DNA of 64,000 nucleotides from Glebionis coronaria (GCA_025667525.1 CM046876.1:81509512-81573511); one strand, 5' to 3'. Positions 11,118-23,540 are shown, numbered from the stretch's first letter. Numbers and translations are program-made. Notes: generated by a model from the sequence alone, not told the origin.

Positions 11118-12514
11118 TTTTATATTTTTTTCCTTTTTAACTTTTTTCCAAACCAACCAGTGAACTTAAATGTCTAGTAAACCAATTCCAATATCCTTTT
11201 TTACACTGATTAAGCCGAAAAAAAAATAACAAAAACGTGCCCAGTTGGGGCTTGAAACTGATGAACAAGTGTGATGTGCACACTTATGCACTTTTTGGTG
11301 CCTAGAGGAGCTTGGCAAGTGCTTTGTTTGGTGATTACTTGGACAAATGGGGCACTCTTGTGTTCTTTGGAACACAAGAAGTCAGTAACACACAAGATGT
11401 AAGCAAATAGCACACCACTTATCAAAAACTAAGCACAAAAAGGCTCATTCAATGTTGCTGATATAAATGTGCAGATGTGGTGGACTGTTTAAGCTAAAAA
11501 TTGCACTCAAGTGAGATTTAGACCACCAAATTTGACACACAATCTCTCAAACAAATGCACAATCAATAACAACCCTTAGATCACACAATCATTCACAGAT
11601 TTTCAAAGATCAATCAACAAAACTCATAAAACCAAGCAATTAAGTGGGCATGCAGATTTTGAACACACTTAATCCTATTTTAATCACTCAAACTGCTCAA
11701 AACTTGTTCCAAATTAACTCACTACTAACTAACAACCTAACACAATCCTATAACCCCTAGCTAACACCTTTTAATTATCACTAATCAAAACTATGTCCTG
11801 CTTAAACCTGTTGCCAAACACCAGTTTAAAAACTTTAAAACCAAAATTATCAAACCAAAACCTTACAAAGCTTTTCAAACTGATCTAAATATCATCTAAC
11901 ATGCACAATAACTCAAATCCAACTCAAATCAAACACCTAAAACACCTTTATGCCAAGAAATCAACCAAGACCATACACTATGCTATTTTCTGAAATTTTA
12001 AAGAGAAAAGAAAGTTACCTTAGGTTCTTACATCCAAGAACCTAGAGGATGAAAATCCTCCTCCAATCCAACCCGGGTTGGAGCTGACAACTAATCAACA
12101 ATGATCCAACCTGCAAAAGAAAAATCAAAGAAGAAAAACACAATATATCCAAATATCTGTTTTCACCTTTTTTTTTTCTTTCTTAAAAATCTTTCCAAAC
12201 TTCTTAAAACCTTACCAATCCGTTTTAAAAACAAATCTTAAGTCCAAAATCAAAACTCTTTCCACTTTCACTTCAAAAGCTTGATTTCAAACCTTAAAAA
12301 CTTCCTTCTAAAACTACCTTTTTGAAAAACTTAACACACAAATCTTATAAACTTGGAACTCAGCCTTAGCATATACTCAATACACAACTTTTAAAAACAC
12401 TAAAAAGGAATTACACTTGAATTTTCTCAAATACCAAACTTTTAATTTCTTAAAAAGGAATTACAAGAGATATTGCTAAAAGCTGGAACAAGAGGAGTGT
12501 GAACATGCTCACAC

Positions 12515-12525
12515 CCTTTTTATAG
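12515..12525 (-). promoter_or_regulatory. TATA box of left Athila 1 LTR
   Basis: On the sense strand CTATAAAAAGG is followed by GTGTGAGCATGTTCACAC, itself an imperfect palindrome around the expected start site. It is the best core promoter candidate in the LTR. The active copy would be the one in the 5' LTR. Confidence 0.5.
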
Positions 12526-13643
12526 ACTAATTGGAACATTCTAGGCTAATAATAAAATAATACAAAGATGTAAACCCTAATTTGGAAAATCTCAATTTTG
12601 CCCTCCTCTTCTTGACTGATTCTTGGTCAAAATGACATTGGCATGTGATATGACAGCTGGAAAATGCATCTTGGACGTTGGTTTGAACTTGGAGGACAAG
12701 GAGTATCATCCAAATCGTCCAGTTGGTCGGGGCATTGGGTTTTGTGTGAAAGAGATGGGCAGGGGAGGCTTGGGTGAGGTCCCACAGACCATGTGGAGGT
12801 GTTGGGTGAGGTGGGTTTTGGTGAGAGTGACATTAATCAAGGAACTGGAGAGTTAGGGTGAATATCCCTTTGATTTATAGCTTAATTAATCTGGGTGTTT
12901 TTAGGGTTCTTGGGTTTTTAAAAGGGGGGTTTGATTTGTTTTGGGATTAAACACTTTTTAAAAGTGTGTTATGGAGGGAAGGGAGGGGGTTAAGTGGGTT
13001 GACTGTTGACCAGGTTTTAATTAATAAACTGGGTAAGGTATTGGGTAGGGTCGGGTTTGGGTATGGGTAATTGGGTTGGTGGGTGGGTTGTGATGAGGTG
13101 GCAAAAGCTGAGTGGGTGGGTGAGTTTGGTGGTTTGGCAAGTATGGTCCCCAAGCATTCAACTTCTCTTCACTTTGTATTTAATACCCCAACAGTGTCTA
13201 ATTTGCCTTTGACAACTTTGGATAAGTTGTCAAATTTGGCACAATGTTCTTCAAAAACTTTTCCAAGGGTATCTTTTGCATAATCTTCAAACTTGATGGA
13301 CTGATCTTGTAATATCTTCAAATATTAAGGTCCATACTTGTACAATTGATAAATGGAGGGTCAATTGTGACAAGTTCTTCAAAGATGAGGGGCCATTTTT
13401 GCCAATCTTCAATTCTTCAAGGGTCTTTTTGCAAAATCCAAACTTGGGCCCGGTTCATTGTGCGACTTCATTTCCCGTGTTCGTTTTTGATTGATTCTTG
13501 TGTTCTTTTGCCAATTCCTCAATATCCGTACCTAAAAATACACAAGTAACAAACACGAGCATATATTTGGCATGTTTTATGATATTTTATGCATTTTAAG
13601 CCCGTTTTGGACGATGAGACCATGTATAAAAGCAGTCTCATCA

Positions 13644-13655
13644 CTCCCCCATACT
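13644..13655 (-). promoter_or_regulatory. Polypurine tract of Athila 1
   Basis: On the sense strand AGTATGGGGGAG directly precedes the 3' LTR start (TGATGAG). Position and composition fit the plus-strand primer of Athila-type elements. Confidence 0.85.
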
Positions 13656-15554
13656 AAACCATTGCCGTGCCCTCACGCAATGCTAAGAATAAAGTATCAA
13701 AGCATCTCCAGAATTTAATTTTATGACTTTTATTGAAATGATAACTAGCTACACACTACAATTACTACTACTTGCGTTTTTAGACATAATGTATGATTTT
13801 CATCGCAAAATGGGACGTTTAGGTTCATAGAACAAGAACACGTGAATGCTTCGTTAGAAATAATTTCGTCGTCCTCGATTTTCACTTTAATTCCATGCCA
13901 AGCGTGTAACGAGATCATTGTCATTATAAGTTAGTAATGCTAACACTACTCATATGCCCTAATCACGTACTTATTCTCCCATTATTCCTAAGTTGTATCT
14001 CTTATATTTTATTATGTCTTAATGATCACGAGGATACATTGTTGACTTATGCGATAATAGAGATTTAGGTCTAAAAATAGAGTCCTAACGGTGTAACTAA
14101 GACCATCAAATCAATAACCCCTCCTAATAGACAACGATGTTAAAAAATTAAGTTGACAAGAAGAATCGATAAACACGGTTTTATAACGGTTTTGAACATG
14201 AGACTTATTACCAAGACTTTTATACGCCCCCTAACGGAAGGACCTTATTATCTTTGGTTTACCTCCATCTTTTATTCAACTTCGCCATGAAGCTTTTATT
14301 ATGACTTCGGTCTTGCCTTGCCTTTTATTATCCGCCTCATCGGTGGTTTTATTAGCCAAAGACGTATATCCTCACGCTAAAGCGAATTTTGGATCTTTAA
14401 AGCTTCGAAGATTAAGGCTTGATTCACTTTCAATTTTGCATAGATTTTAGGCCTTGTGGGGCTTCAAATTGTTTGCTTGATTTAGGTGAGCACTTGAAAT
14501 CTTATTATTGGGTGAAGCTTTCGATTATTCGGGTTGCCAATACTTCAAAACCGTGACGCTGGCGATACCTTAATGTCTTCCCAATTTAATTACACGGAAG
14601 CTACTAGAAAAGACTAGAAACCCAACAATCAAAATTAGACCGCTAAATCAATATTTATTAAGCAAAAAATATTTACATGCGAAGGGAGAATAAGCAAACA
14701 ACGAGAACACATGAGTTTTTGAAAGAATACGAGTACTCTACGTTTAGCATAGTAACTTATAATTAACTCTATCATTTCTCGTCCTCATTTAAGAGACTTA
14801 GCCTAATGTGTAGTTAAGGAACCAAAGCTAAGTGCTCAACACGCACGGTCGAGTCAAAAATTACTCTTATTCTCGCCATCGGAAAATCTACATTCGTGTC
14901 TTCAAACACTTATGAAACATGAGAAAAATTTTAAAATTTGGCCATTTTTAGCCTTATTTTGCAACAAAACGATAACAAAACGATAAACTTTGGAAAGCGT
15001 GAAGGTTTGGCAAGGCAAGTATCTATTCACCCCCCCATACTAAAGTTAAACATTGTCCTCAATGTTTCGAGTCTAGGGGTACAAACACCCCCATACTAGA
15101 GACGTAGTCGAATGCCTAATCTAGCATGGAAAGGGTGTAACCAATAAGTAATAGCCGTTTATGAAGTGTGCTAAAAACCTAAGGTTAGAACATAAAAGGA
15201 TATATCATGATGTGGATATTGGGAAAGGCCTCCATAGCAAACGATCGAGTGCTCCCATGAAACGAACACGAGAGGCTCCAATCGTGAAGATGACGATCTA
15301 AAAGACACAATGCACAAACAACCACGGAACAAAGGTTGGAAGGGCACAAATCCCCTCACATTAAACTAATTAGAAAGCAATAATATGTACATGGATAAGC
15401 ATGGGTCTCCCCCACGAGGCACCTTGTTTTTGATAACCGAGTCAAAAGCTCGACTCGAATCCCCATAAATGTGATCATTTAGGGATAATCATGGTTTGGT
15501 CAATTTTTGGTGGGGCTTACATGATAAACAAGGCCCAAAAGCACGTGGAGTACT
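13656..15554 (-). other. Athila 1 3' non-coding interior
   Basis: About 1.9 kb between the gag-protease stop and the PPT. No open frame over about 70 codons looks real and no pol or envelope-like motif was seen. In an autonomous Athila element this distance would hold RT, RNase H, integrase and an env-like ORF. Confidence 0.7.
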
Positions 15555-18500
15555 TTAAAAATCCGATAAACGTATACCGGGGTCAAAGATAGCGTCCTCG
15601 TTTTCGGATGAAAGACGAGACAACACAACTCCAACACAAATCCCAATGGGATAGAAGAAAATAGGAGAGAAGAAATAGAAGGGTGGGACAATGGGTAAGT
15701 CTCTAAAAACATGAGCTACTCGAGGTAAACTCGCACCAATCAAATGAAAAGATTTTCCATTTATTGCATCGGTGGAAGACCGAGATTTCCCTTTACATGA
15801 AATTCCGGGATCGAATATCTCGTCCTCGGTGGAGAAAGGGGAGGGAACATAAGGGGCTTCCCCCACACTAGGTCCACACAAAGCATCGTCAAAAGGAGAA
15901 GACGAGCTTGTAGTACTCAAGACACGCGGTGATGACGGAGTTAGAGTCGTAGAAAAATCTTTTAAATTAGATTCAAAATCTTTTCCTTTTTCATCTTCAA
16001 GGCTCTCCTTGTGAAAACCCGATTTGATTATGTCAAAAATATTTGGTGTATCTAAAACAATATTAGTCACACTAAAAATTCTTACATTTTGAAAGCGTTT
16101 TGGTTTAGGTGGTGGCAAGTTTTCAAATCTTTTGTCAACAAAGAAAACCTCCCCATCGGGATCAATGTATTCATCATCCGAAGAATCACTCGAGATTGGA
16201 ATTATCGGCTTAACACTCTTAACCTCCATCGGCGGAGGGGACGGAACTTCATTTTTATCAACTCCTAAAACTCTATTGGAAATCTTTTGACAAATGATTT
16301 TGATAGGATTGACATTGTACAAAGATGTGATTGAATAAACATGAGAAAGCGTGGAGTTTTGGGTTGCATTAATGACGAGTTCTTCCTCATTGAAACGAAG
16401 AGTGATTTTTCTTGCATGCACATCGATAAGTGCTCTCGAGGTATCCAAAAAAGATCGACCTAAAATTAACGGAACTTTAGGATCGATGGGAATATCAACA
16501 ACTATGAAGTCCACGGGATAATAGAATTTCCCAACTTTCACGAAGACGTCCTCGGCAACTCCACAAGCTAGAATCGTAGAATGATCGGCCATTTCGATTG
16601 ACATTCTTGAAGGAGTGAGATTTGGAAGATTAAGCGACTTAAAAATCTCGAGAGGCATCAAATTAATACTAGCACCAAGATCGGCCAAGGCGTAGCATTC
16701 TTCCATGTCTTGGATAGCACATGGGATTAAAAACTTTCCAGGATCACCGACTTTTTGAGGTATGCGGCTTAGAAAAACCGATGAACAACTAGACGATTTT
16801 TGCAATTTCTCTTTGTTATTCAACATACTCTTGAAGTTTGCGGCAAATCGAGGCATCATGACTAAGGCGTCGGCAAAACTTATATTAAAATGCAAGTCAC
16901 GAAACATTTTCATAAAAAGTTCAAATTGATAATTATTTCGTTCTTGTGCCTTTTCCTTGTCTCGTCTTGATGGGTAGGGTAAAGGTGGTGTGGGTTGGGG
17001 CAAATTAGGCATAGGCATCGGCCTTGGAATCTCGGGTTCCATAATGGGTATTGGTTCAACCGTAGGTGTGGTTTGAGCGGTACTTCGTGGGCTTGTAATG
17101 TGCTCCTTTTCAACCACAACCTCGGGTTCTTTCTCTTTTTCCTTCTCCATAGAAGTACTTGGACGAGAAATTGGTTCTTTGAAAGTTTTACCACTACGAG
17201 TGGCAATAACCTTCAATTCTCCTTTCGGGTTCACGATGGTATCACTAGGAAGACCACCCGAAGAAGAGGGCTTACACATGATAGCTTCAAACATTTTAGC
17301 CATACGGTCTTCAAACTTAGATTGCCTAGCATCCGCTTTCAACAACTCTTGCTTAATCTCATGTTGTCCTTGCTCCATTTTTTGTTGATTTTGTTGGAGT
17401 CGTGTGACATTTCCTTCCATTTTATTAGCATGAGTTTTAAGTTCATTAGCAAGTTCGGTTTTAAGCTCATTTTTCAATTCGGATCTTAAGCTAACCATTT
17501 CACGTTGCATGTTGTCAAACTTAGCATCATTAGCTTTAGCATAATTCAAAAATTCTCCTTGAAGATTTTTGGTGTGATCGTTTTGAAAACCTTGGGCATT
17601 AGTTTGAAAATCACGGTTTTGGTTTTGGTTTGAAATTTGCCCATTTCCACTTTGGTAATTACCTTTGTTATAGTTCCTTTGATTTCCTTGGTAATTTCCA
17701 CCTTGGTTGTTGTTGTTGCGATAATTATTAGCATTTTGATTGGGTTGAGCTTGATTTGAACGTGAACCTTGACCTATTTGGTTATAAGTTCCCGTGGCTA
17801 CAAAAGCATTCGAAGTGTTACCATCCGCGGTAATGCACTCGGATAAATCATGAGCTCCCCCACACGACAAACAACTTTTAGAAACCGCTTTAACCGAAGC
17901 GGTGTTGGAAGCTTCTTGAGCCTTCCAATGGGACATAAGGTTTGCAAATCTATCGAAAAATCGGTTTTCTTCATTTGCTTCATCATGTAATGCATTGATA
18001 CTTTGAGACGATGATGAGCCCCTTTTGGCAACACTCGGTGTGTGACGAGGGCTATAAACCTTAGACCTATTCTCAATTATTGTTAAAGCTTCATCAACCG
18101 TTTTACACAAAAAATTACCACCCGCGGCGGCATTTAAATAATCACTTTCATGATCGTTAAGTCCATTATAAAACGTGTCGATTTGGTGCAAATCGGAAAA
18201 TCCGTGATGAGGACATTCGTGTAACATCTCCTTAAACCTATTCCAAGCCGTAGAAAAACTTTCATTTGGTTCTTGTGAAAATTTAGAAATTTCATTCTTC
18301 AAATGCGTAGTCTTAGAGGGCGGAAAAAATTGGTTCACGAACTTCGAAACGAGATCGGTCCACGTCAATATAGAATTGGGTGGCTCTTTCTCTAACCAAA
18401 TTTTAGCGGGCCCCGCTAAGGAATACGGAAAAAGCATCATCTTAATCGAGTCATTCGAGACATCCTTGAATTTGCACGTGGCGGTAAGACGATTAAATTG

Positions 18501-18788
18501 GCGGATATGGTTGTGAGGATTGTCCTTCTCATCACCACGGAATTTGTTGTTTTGGATCATCGACAACAAACCCGTTTTCACCTCAAAATTCTCCGCAAGG
18601 ATTGCGGGAATAACTATAGCTTCTCCATAACCCTCGGTGGGTGCTTGAAGTAACTCCATCATAGTTCGATTCGCCATGGTTGGTTCCTCTCGTACAATGG
18701 GTTCGTCAATAGGAGACTCCTCACTAGAAAGAGTGAGTGATTTGTTTCTTCGTTTACGAGCACGTCTAGCTTTAGAGCGAGTTTGCAT
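15555..18788 (-). CDS. Athila 1 gag-protease polyprotein, intact
   Basis: About 1,077 residues from the ATG at 18788, chosen because MQTRSKARRARKRRN is the family-like start and is matched by Athila 2; the frame is also open upstream to 18932. Domains in order: basic N terminus; retrotransposon gag core (about residues 60-230, with KIWLEKEPPNSILTW and FVNQFFPPSKTTHLKNEISK); zinc knuckle of the short form CLSCGGAHDLSEC; Asn/Gln-rich stretch; coiled coil of Glu/Lys-rich heptads; Pro-rich linker; retropepsin-like domain with active site ADLGASINLMPLEIFKSL and flap-side ILGRSFL. The remaining ~250 residues are low-complexity and end with two copies of an IFDPGI motif (DEIFDPGIS, DAIFDPGIR). No pol follows. 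It should form capsids and process itself but needs a partner's RT and integrase. Confidence 0.93.
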   Translation of the reverse strand: MQTRSKARRARKRRNKSLTLSSEESPIDEPIVREEPTMANRTMMELLQAPTEGYGEAIVIPAILAENFEVKTGLLSMIQNNKFRGDEKDNPHNHIRQFNRLTATCKFKDVSNDSIKMMLFPYSLAGPAKIWLEKEPPNSILTWTDLVSKFVNQFFPPSKTTHLKNEISKFSQEPNESFSTAWNRFKEMLHECPHHGFSDLHQIDTFYNGLNDHESDYLNAAAGGNFLCKTVDEALTIIENRSKVYSPRHTPSVAKRGSSSSQSINALHDEANEENRFFDRFANLMSHWKAQEASNTASVKAVSKSCLSCGGAHDLSECITADGNTSNAFVATGTYNQIGQGSRSNQAQPNQNANNYRNNNNQGGNYQGNQRNYNKGNYQSGNGQISNQNQNRDFQTNAQGFQNDHTKNLQGEFLNYAKANDAKFDNMQREMVSLRSELKNELKTELANELKTHANKMEGNVTRLQQNQQKMEQGQHEIKQELLKADARQSKFEDRMAKMFEAIMCKPSSSGGLPSDTIVNPKGELKVIATRSGKTFKEPISRPSTSMEKEKEKEPEVVVEKEHITSPRSTAQTTPTVEPIPIMEPEIPRPMPMPNLPQPTPPLPYPSRRDKEKAQERNNYQFELFMKMFRDLHFNISFADALVMMPRFAANFKSMLNNKEKLQKSSSCSSVFLSRIPQKVGDPGKFLIPCAIQDMEECYALADLGASINLMPLEIFKSLNLPNLTPSRMSIEMADHSTILACGVAEDVFVKVGKFYYPVDFIVVDIPIDPKVPLILGRSFLDTSRALIDVHARKITLRFNEEELVINATQNSTLSHVYSITSLYNVNPIKIICQKISNRVLGVDKNEVPSPPPMEVKSVKPIIPISSDSSDDEYIDPDGEVFFVDKRFENLPPPKPKRFQNVRIFSVTNIVLDTPNIFDIIKSGFHKESLEDEKGKDFESNLKDFSTTLTPSSPRVLSTTSSSSPFDDALCGPSVGEAPYVPSPFSTEDEIFDPGISCKGKSRSSTDAINGKSFHLIGASLPRVAHVFRDLPIVPPFYFFSPIFFYPIGICVGVVLSRLSSENEDAIFDPGIRLSDF

Positions 18789-19524
18789 AAACGTCACGTA
18801 CAACGAGAAGGCGAGCAAAGAAGATTCTTTTTGGTTTTTTTTTTTTTTGTGTTTTTTCAAATTTTTTGTGGTTTTTGATTGTATTAACCTTTTGGAATTG
18901 GTGAATATATTAAGTAGACAATGAGTCCACAAATCTCCTCACTTAATCAAATCTCTTGATTAAAAAGGCCTCAAGGAATGAAAACGATCACGTGGAGTGA
19001 ACGCCTTCGATGACTTTAGAACGATGGTGGAACACCAAATCGTTCAAGAGGGTTTAATCAAATGAAAACCAAGAAAATATATATGATATGTAGTAATACT
19101 TTGGGCGGCAAAACCCTCGATTCACTCTCAAAATCAAATACGCACAAGCAAGCGGAGGAAACGAGGCGGCGCGAAGCACTTAAGAGCCTTTTTCCTTTAG
19201 GTTGTGAAATACAACCGCCTTATACCCACCTTATAGTTTGTATTATCAAGATTAAGCTTCACGAAAGTATTTATCTATTTTTGCCTTTTTTTTTCTTTGG
19301 TTTGAGATTCGAATACAATGATTGGGTAATGACCTCCCAAGTCAAGGTTGTGATTGCTCACGTATTTGGAGTACTTGTGTATTTATTGTTCTACGTATAC
19401 AATATACTAATAGTATTCACACAAAAACCGAAAAACGATAATACGTATTAATAGAGTGCTATTAATACAATTATATTATGGCTAATAGAAAAACAACAAT
19501 GTTTCAATCAAAACACAACACGCC
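18789..19524 (-). other. Athila 1 leader between PBS and gag
   Basis: Non-coding leader of about 740 bp. The equivalent leader of Athila 2 (44090-44817) is clearly related, for example around the sequence encoding the CGCGCCGCCTCGTTTCC-type stretch. It probably holds packaging signals; that is inference. Confidence 0.65.
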
Positions 19525-19542
19525 TCCCCGGCAGCGGCGCCA
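19525..19542 (-). promoter_or_regulatory. Primer binding site of Athila 1
   Basis: The sense strand reads TGGCGCCGCTGCCGGGGA, three bases inside the 5' LTR border. It is the same as the PBS of Athila 2 at 44071. Confidence 0.93.
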
Positions 19543-20757
19543 AAATGATAGTAGTAAAATAACACTTGTTTAGGGAAACAAGGTAAAAGTGGTAAGTATT
19601 AACGAGTGATTTAGGAAAACCACAAGTTATGACCCTTGATGGGAATCGTTCTCTCGAGGAGGCTAGTGCGTTGTGAATTGAATTGATTGATTTTGTTTTT
19701 GATTATTAATGAGAAGAAAAGAAGAAAAAAATGACGAAGACGAAAAAAAAAATTAGAAAAATAAGGCAAAACACTACTAGAAAGTTACGACGAAGCACGA
19801 GAAAAACACAAAATTTAAAATTTAAACCTAAAAATTCCTAAAAATTACTAAAAACTCCCAAATAATATTCTAAGGGTTTACAAAAAATTCAAACTTGCCA
19901 AAACCTTTTAATTAATTTAATAATGACTTTTTAATGCTAATTAAAGCCCTAAAAATCACTTTTAAATATTAAAAAGCCTTAAACAAGATTTTATAGTTTG
20001 TAAACCTCAAAAATGACTTAATTAAACTAAAAACTATTTTTAAAAATTTTAAAACCAAATTAAACTATTTTTAATTTCCTAAAACTATTAAAATGTATTA
20101 AATCTTAAATTAATTCTAAAAATTAATTGAAAAGCCTATAAATTATTCTACAAATGGGAAAAGTCCTAATTAATGCTGTAGAATCTAGGAAAAATGAAAA
20201 AGAAATTAAAATAAAACTTTTTATTTTATTGAATAAAATAATATTAAAATATTCTAAAAAATTAAAAGTCCTCAAATAAATTCTAAAACATTCTCAAAAA
20301 TCCTAAATATTCTAACTAGAAAGAAAATGTAAATTAAAGTTTCTAAAACCTCTTAATGAATTTTATATTAATTTTCAAAGTTTAATAAAAAACCTAAAAT
20401 CAAATAAAATCAAAAATTAAAGTTTTTGAAAACTTTTTCACATGTAAACCTCAAAAATATATTTTAAAACCTAAAAACTATTTTTCCTAAAAATAAAAAC
20501 TATTTTTGGTATTTTTTAATGATTTAATAAAATACGTATATAAAATAAATTCTAAAAAATAATCTATTAATGGGAAAAATAAGAAAATAGGCTAGAAAAA
20601 TCCCTAAGTCTAATATACCCCTAAGAAAAATAAAGGACACCAAAAATAATAAGCCAATAAGCTGAAATAAGCTGAAAACCCACGGCTTATTTTAAAAAGG
20701 TAAAACAAGAAAGTGGTTAAGTATAATACAAAACCACACCCTAGTAGTCAAAGACCC

Positions 20758-20817
20758 TAGGGCGCAGTGGTGAGTGTGGTGTGGTGTGAACGTGGTGACC
20801 AGGGTTCGAATCTTGAA
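20758..20817 (+). repeat. tRNA-like A/B-box module inside right Athila 1 LTR
   Basis: Copy of the module at 10861-10920, carried along as part of the LTR. Confidence 0.4.
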
Positions 20818-20838
20818 ACCCCCCCTTTTTATCACTTA

Positions 20839-21014
20839 GTTGCGCCGCAACCCTTGTCTTGCGCCGCAACTAGTGTTGCGAGGGTACCCTGATCTGTTGG
20901 TCCTTCAGTTGCGCCGCAACTAGGTAGGACTTGCGGCGCAATTTGTATAACGGGAGCAACTTTGGTCAGCAGCTCTTTCAGTTGCGCCGCAGCTAGTAGG
21001 TCTTGCGGCGCAAC
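20839..21014. repeat. Cluster of GTTGCGCCGCAAC palindromes, right Athila 1 LTR
   Basis: Copy of the six-unit cluster at 10942-11117. Confidence 0.85.
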
Positions 21015-22411
21015 TTTTATATTTTTTTCCTTTTTAACTTTTTTCCAAACCAACCAGTGAACTTAAATGTCTAGTAAACCAATTCCAATATCCTTTTTTA
21101 CACTGATTAAGCCGAAAAAAAAATAACAAAAACGTGCCCAGTTGGGGCTTGAAACTGATGAACAAGTGTGATGTGCACACTTATGCACTTTTTGGTGCCT
21201 AGAGGAGCTTGGCAAGTGCTTTGTTTGGTGATTACTTGGACAAATGGGGCACTCTTGTGTTCTTTGGAACACAAGAAGTCAGTAACACACAAGATGTAAG
21301 CAAATAGCACACCACTTATCAAAAACTAAGCACAAAAAGGCTCATTCAATGTTGCTGATATAAATGTGCAGATGTGGTGGACTGTTTAAGCTAAAAATTG
21401 CACTCAAGTGAGATTTAGACCACCAAATTTGACACACAATCTCTCAAACAAATGCACAATCAATAACAACCCTTAGATCACACAATCATTCACAGATTTT
21501 CAAAGATCAATCAACAAAACTCATAAAACCAAGCAATTAAGTGGGCATGCAGATTTTGAACACACTTAATCCTATTTTAATCACTCAAACTGCTCAAAAC
21601 TTGTTCCAAATTAACTCACTACTAACTAACAACCTAACACAATCCTATAACCCCTAGCTAACACCTTTTAATTATCACTAATCAAAACTATGTCCTGCTT
21701 AAACCTGTTGCCAAACACCAGTTTAAAAACTTTAAAACCAAAATTATCAAACCAAAACCTTACAAAGCTTTTCAAACTGATCTAAATATCATCTAACATG
21801 CACAATAACTCAAATCCAACTCAAATCAAACACCTAAAACACCTTTATGCCAAGAAATCAACCAAGACCATACACTATGCTATTTTCTGAAATTTTAAAG
21901 AGAAAAGAAAGTTACCTTAGGTTCTTACATCCAAGAACCTAGAGGATGAAAATCCTCCTCCAATCCAACCCGGGTTGGAGCTGACAACTAATCAACAATG
22001 ATCCAACCTGCAAAAGAAAAATCAAAGAAGAAAAACACAATATATCCAAATATCTGTTTTCACCTTTTTTTTTTCTTTCTTAAAAATCTTTCCAAACTTC
22101 TTAAAACCTTACCAATCCGTTTTAAAAACAAATCTTAAGTCCAAAATCAAAACTCTTTCCACTTTCACTTCAAAAGCTTGATTTCAAACCTTAAAAACTT
22201 CCTTCTAAAACTACCTTTTTGAAAAACTTAACACACAAATCTTATAAACTTGGAACTCAGCCTTAGCATATACTCAATACACAACTTTTAAAAACACTAA
22301 AAAGGAATTACACTTGAATTTTCTCAAATACCAAACTTTTAATTTCTTAAAAAGGAATTACAAGAGATATTGCTAAAAGCTGGAACAAGAGGAGTGTGAA
22401 CATGCTCACAC

Positions 22412-22422
22412 CCTTTTTATAG
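22412..22422 (-). promoter_or_regulatory. TATA box of Athila 1 5' LTR
   Basis: CTATAAAAAGG on the sense strand. Being in the 5' LTR, this copy would drive the genomic transcript. Confidence 0.5.
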
Positions 22423-23540
22423 ACTAATTGGAACATTCTAGGCTAATAATAAAATAATACAAAGATGTAAACCCTAATTTGGAAAATCTCAATTTTGCCC
22501 TCCTCTTCTTGACTGATTCTTGGTCAAAATGACATTGGCATGTGATATGACAGCTGGAAAATGCATCTTGGACGTTGGTTTGAACTTGGAGGACAAGGAG
22601 TATCATCCAAATCGTCCAGTTGGTCGGGGCATTGGGTTTTGTGTGAAAGAGATGGGCAGGGGAGGCTTGGGTGAGGTCCCACAGACCATGTGGAGGTGTT
22701 GGGTGAGGTGGGTTTTGGTGAGAGTGACATTAATCAAGGAACTGGAGAGTTAGGGTGAATATCCCTTTGATTTATAGCTTAATTAATCTGGGTGTTTTTA
22801 GGGTTCTTGGGTTTTTAAAAGGGGGGTTTGATTTGTTTTGGGATTAAACACTTTTTAAAAGTGTGTTATGGAGGGAAGGGAGGGGGTTAAGTGGGTTGAC
22901 TGTTGACCAGGTTTTAATTAATAAACTGGGTAAGGTATTGGGTAGGGTCGGGTTTGGGTATGGGTAATTGGGTTGGTGGGTGGGTTGTGATGAGGTGGCA
23001 AAAGCTGAGTGGGTGGGTGAGTTTGGTGGTTTGGCAAGTATGGTCCCCAAGCATTCAACTTCTCTTCACTTTGTATTTAATACCCCAACAGTGTCTAATT
23101 TGCCTTTGACAACTTTGGATAAGTTGTCAAATTTGGCACAATGTTCTTCAAAAACTTTTCCAAGGGTATCTTTTGCATAATCTTCAAACTTGATGGACTG
23201 ATCTTGTAATATCTTCAAATATTAAGGTCCATACTTGTACAATTGATAAATGGAGGGTCAATTGTGACAAGTTCTTCAAAGATGAGGGGCCATTTTTGCC
23301 AATCTTCAATTCTTCAAGGGTCTTTTTGCAAAATCCAAACTTGGGCCCGGTTCATTGTGCGACTTCATTTCCCGTGTTCGTTTTTGATTGATTCTTGTGT
23401 TCTTTTGCCAATTCCTCAATATCCGTACCTAAAAATACACAAGTAACAAACACGAGCATATATTTGGCATGTTTTATGATATTTTATGCATTTTAAGCCC
23501 GTTTTGGACGATGAGACCATGTATAAAAGCAGTCTCATCA

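Larger units (their letters stand above)
9649..13643 (-). repeat. 3' LTR of Athila 1
   Basis: 3,995 bp, colinear with 19546-23540 at a constant offset of 9,897. Very AT-rich between 9,840 and 10,800, with a tRNA-like motif and a palindrome cluster near 10,860-11,120. The small open frames inside it are duplicated exactly in the other LTR and show no conserved protein, so I do not call genes here. Confidence 0.95.
9649..23540 (-). mobile_element. Athila 1: complete pol-less Ty3/gypsy retrotransposon, 13,892 bp
   Basis: Bounded by 3,995-bp LTRs beginning TGATAG and ending TCATCA (plus-strand view), with a perfect CTTGC target duplication. Sense strand is minus: 5' LTR 23540-19546, PBS 19542-19525, gag-protease 18788-15555, 3' non-coding tail, PPT 13655-13644, 3' LTR 13643-9649. 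The PBS TGGCGCCGCTGCCGGGGA is the Athila/Tat type, classically matched to tRNA-Asp. No reverse transcriptase, RNase H or integrase motif is present in any frame of the 5.9-kb interior. This fits the class of terminal-repeat elements that keep only GAG (TR-GAG-like). The LTRs have equal length and matched in every stretch I compared, so the insertion is recent. Confidence 0.95.
19546..23540 (-). repeat. 5' LTR of Athila 1
   Basis: Direct copy of 9649-13643, same length and no difference in the segments compared. It carries the second copies of the tRNA-like module (about 20758-20817), the palindrome cluster (about 20839-21014) and the TATA box (22412-22422). Confidence 0.95.

Noticed and set aside
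10935..11156. Small ORFs duplicated at 20832-21053 and other LTR positions as a gene family
   Set aside because: They are identical because they lie in the two LTRs. They cross hairpins and AT-rich DNA and show no domain.
16995..17489. 164-codon plus-strand ORF
   Set aside because: Antisense shadow of the gag-protease coding sequence, low-complexity.
19062..19451. 129-codon plus-strand ORF in the Athila 1 leader
   Set aside because: Antisense to the element, in a conserved non-coding leader, with no domain.
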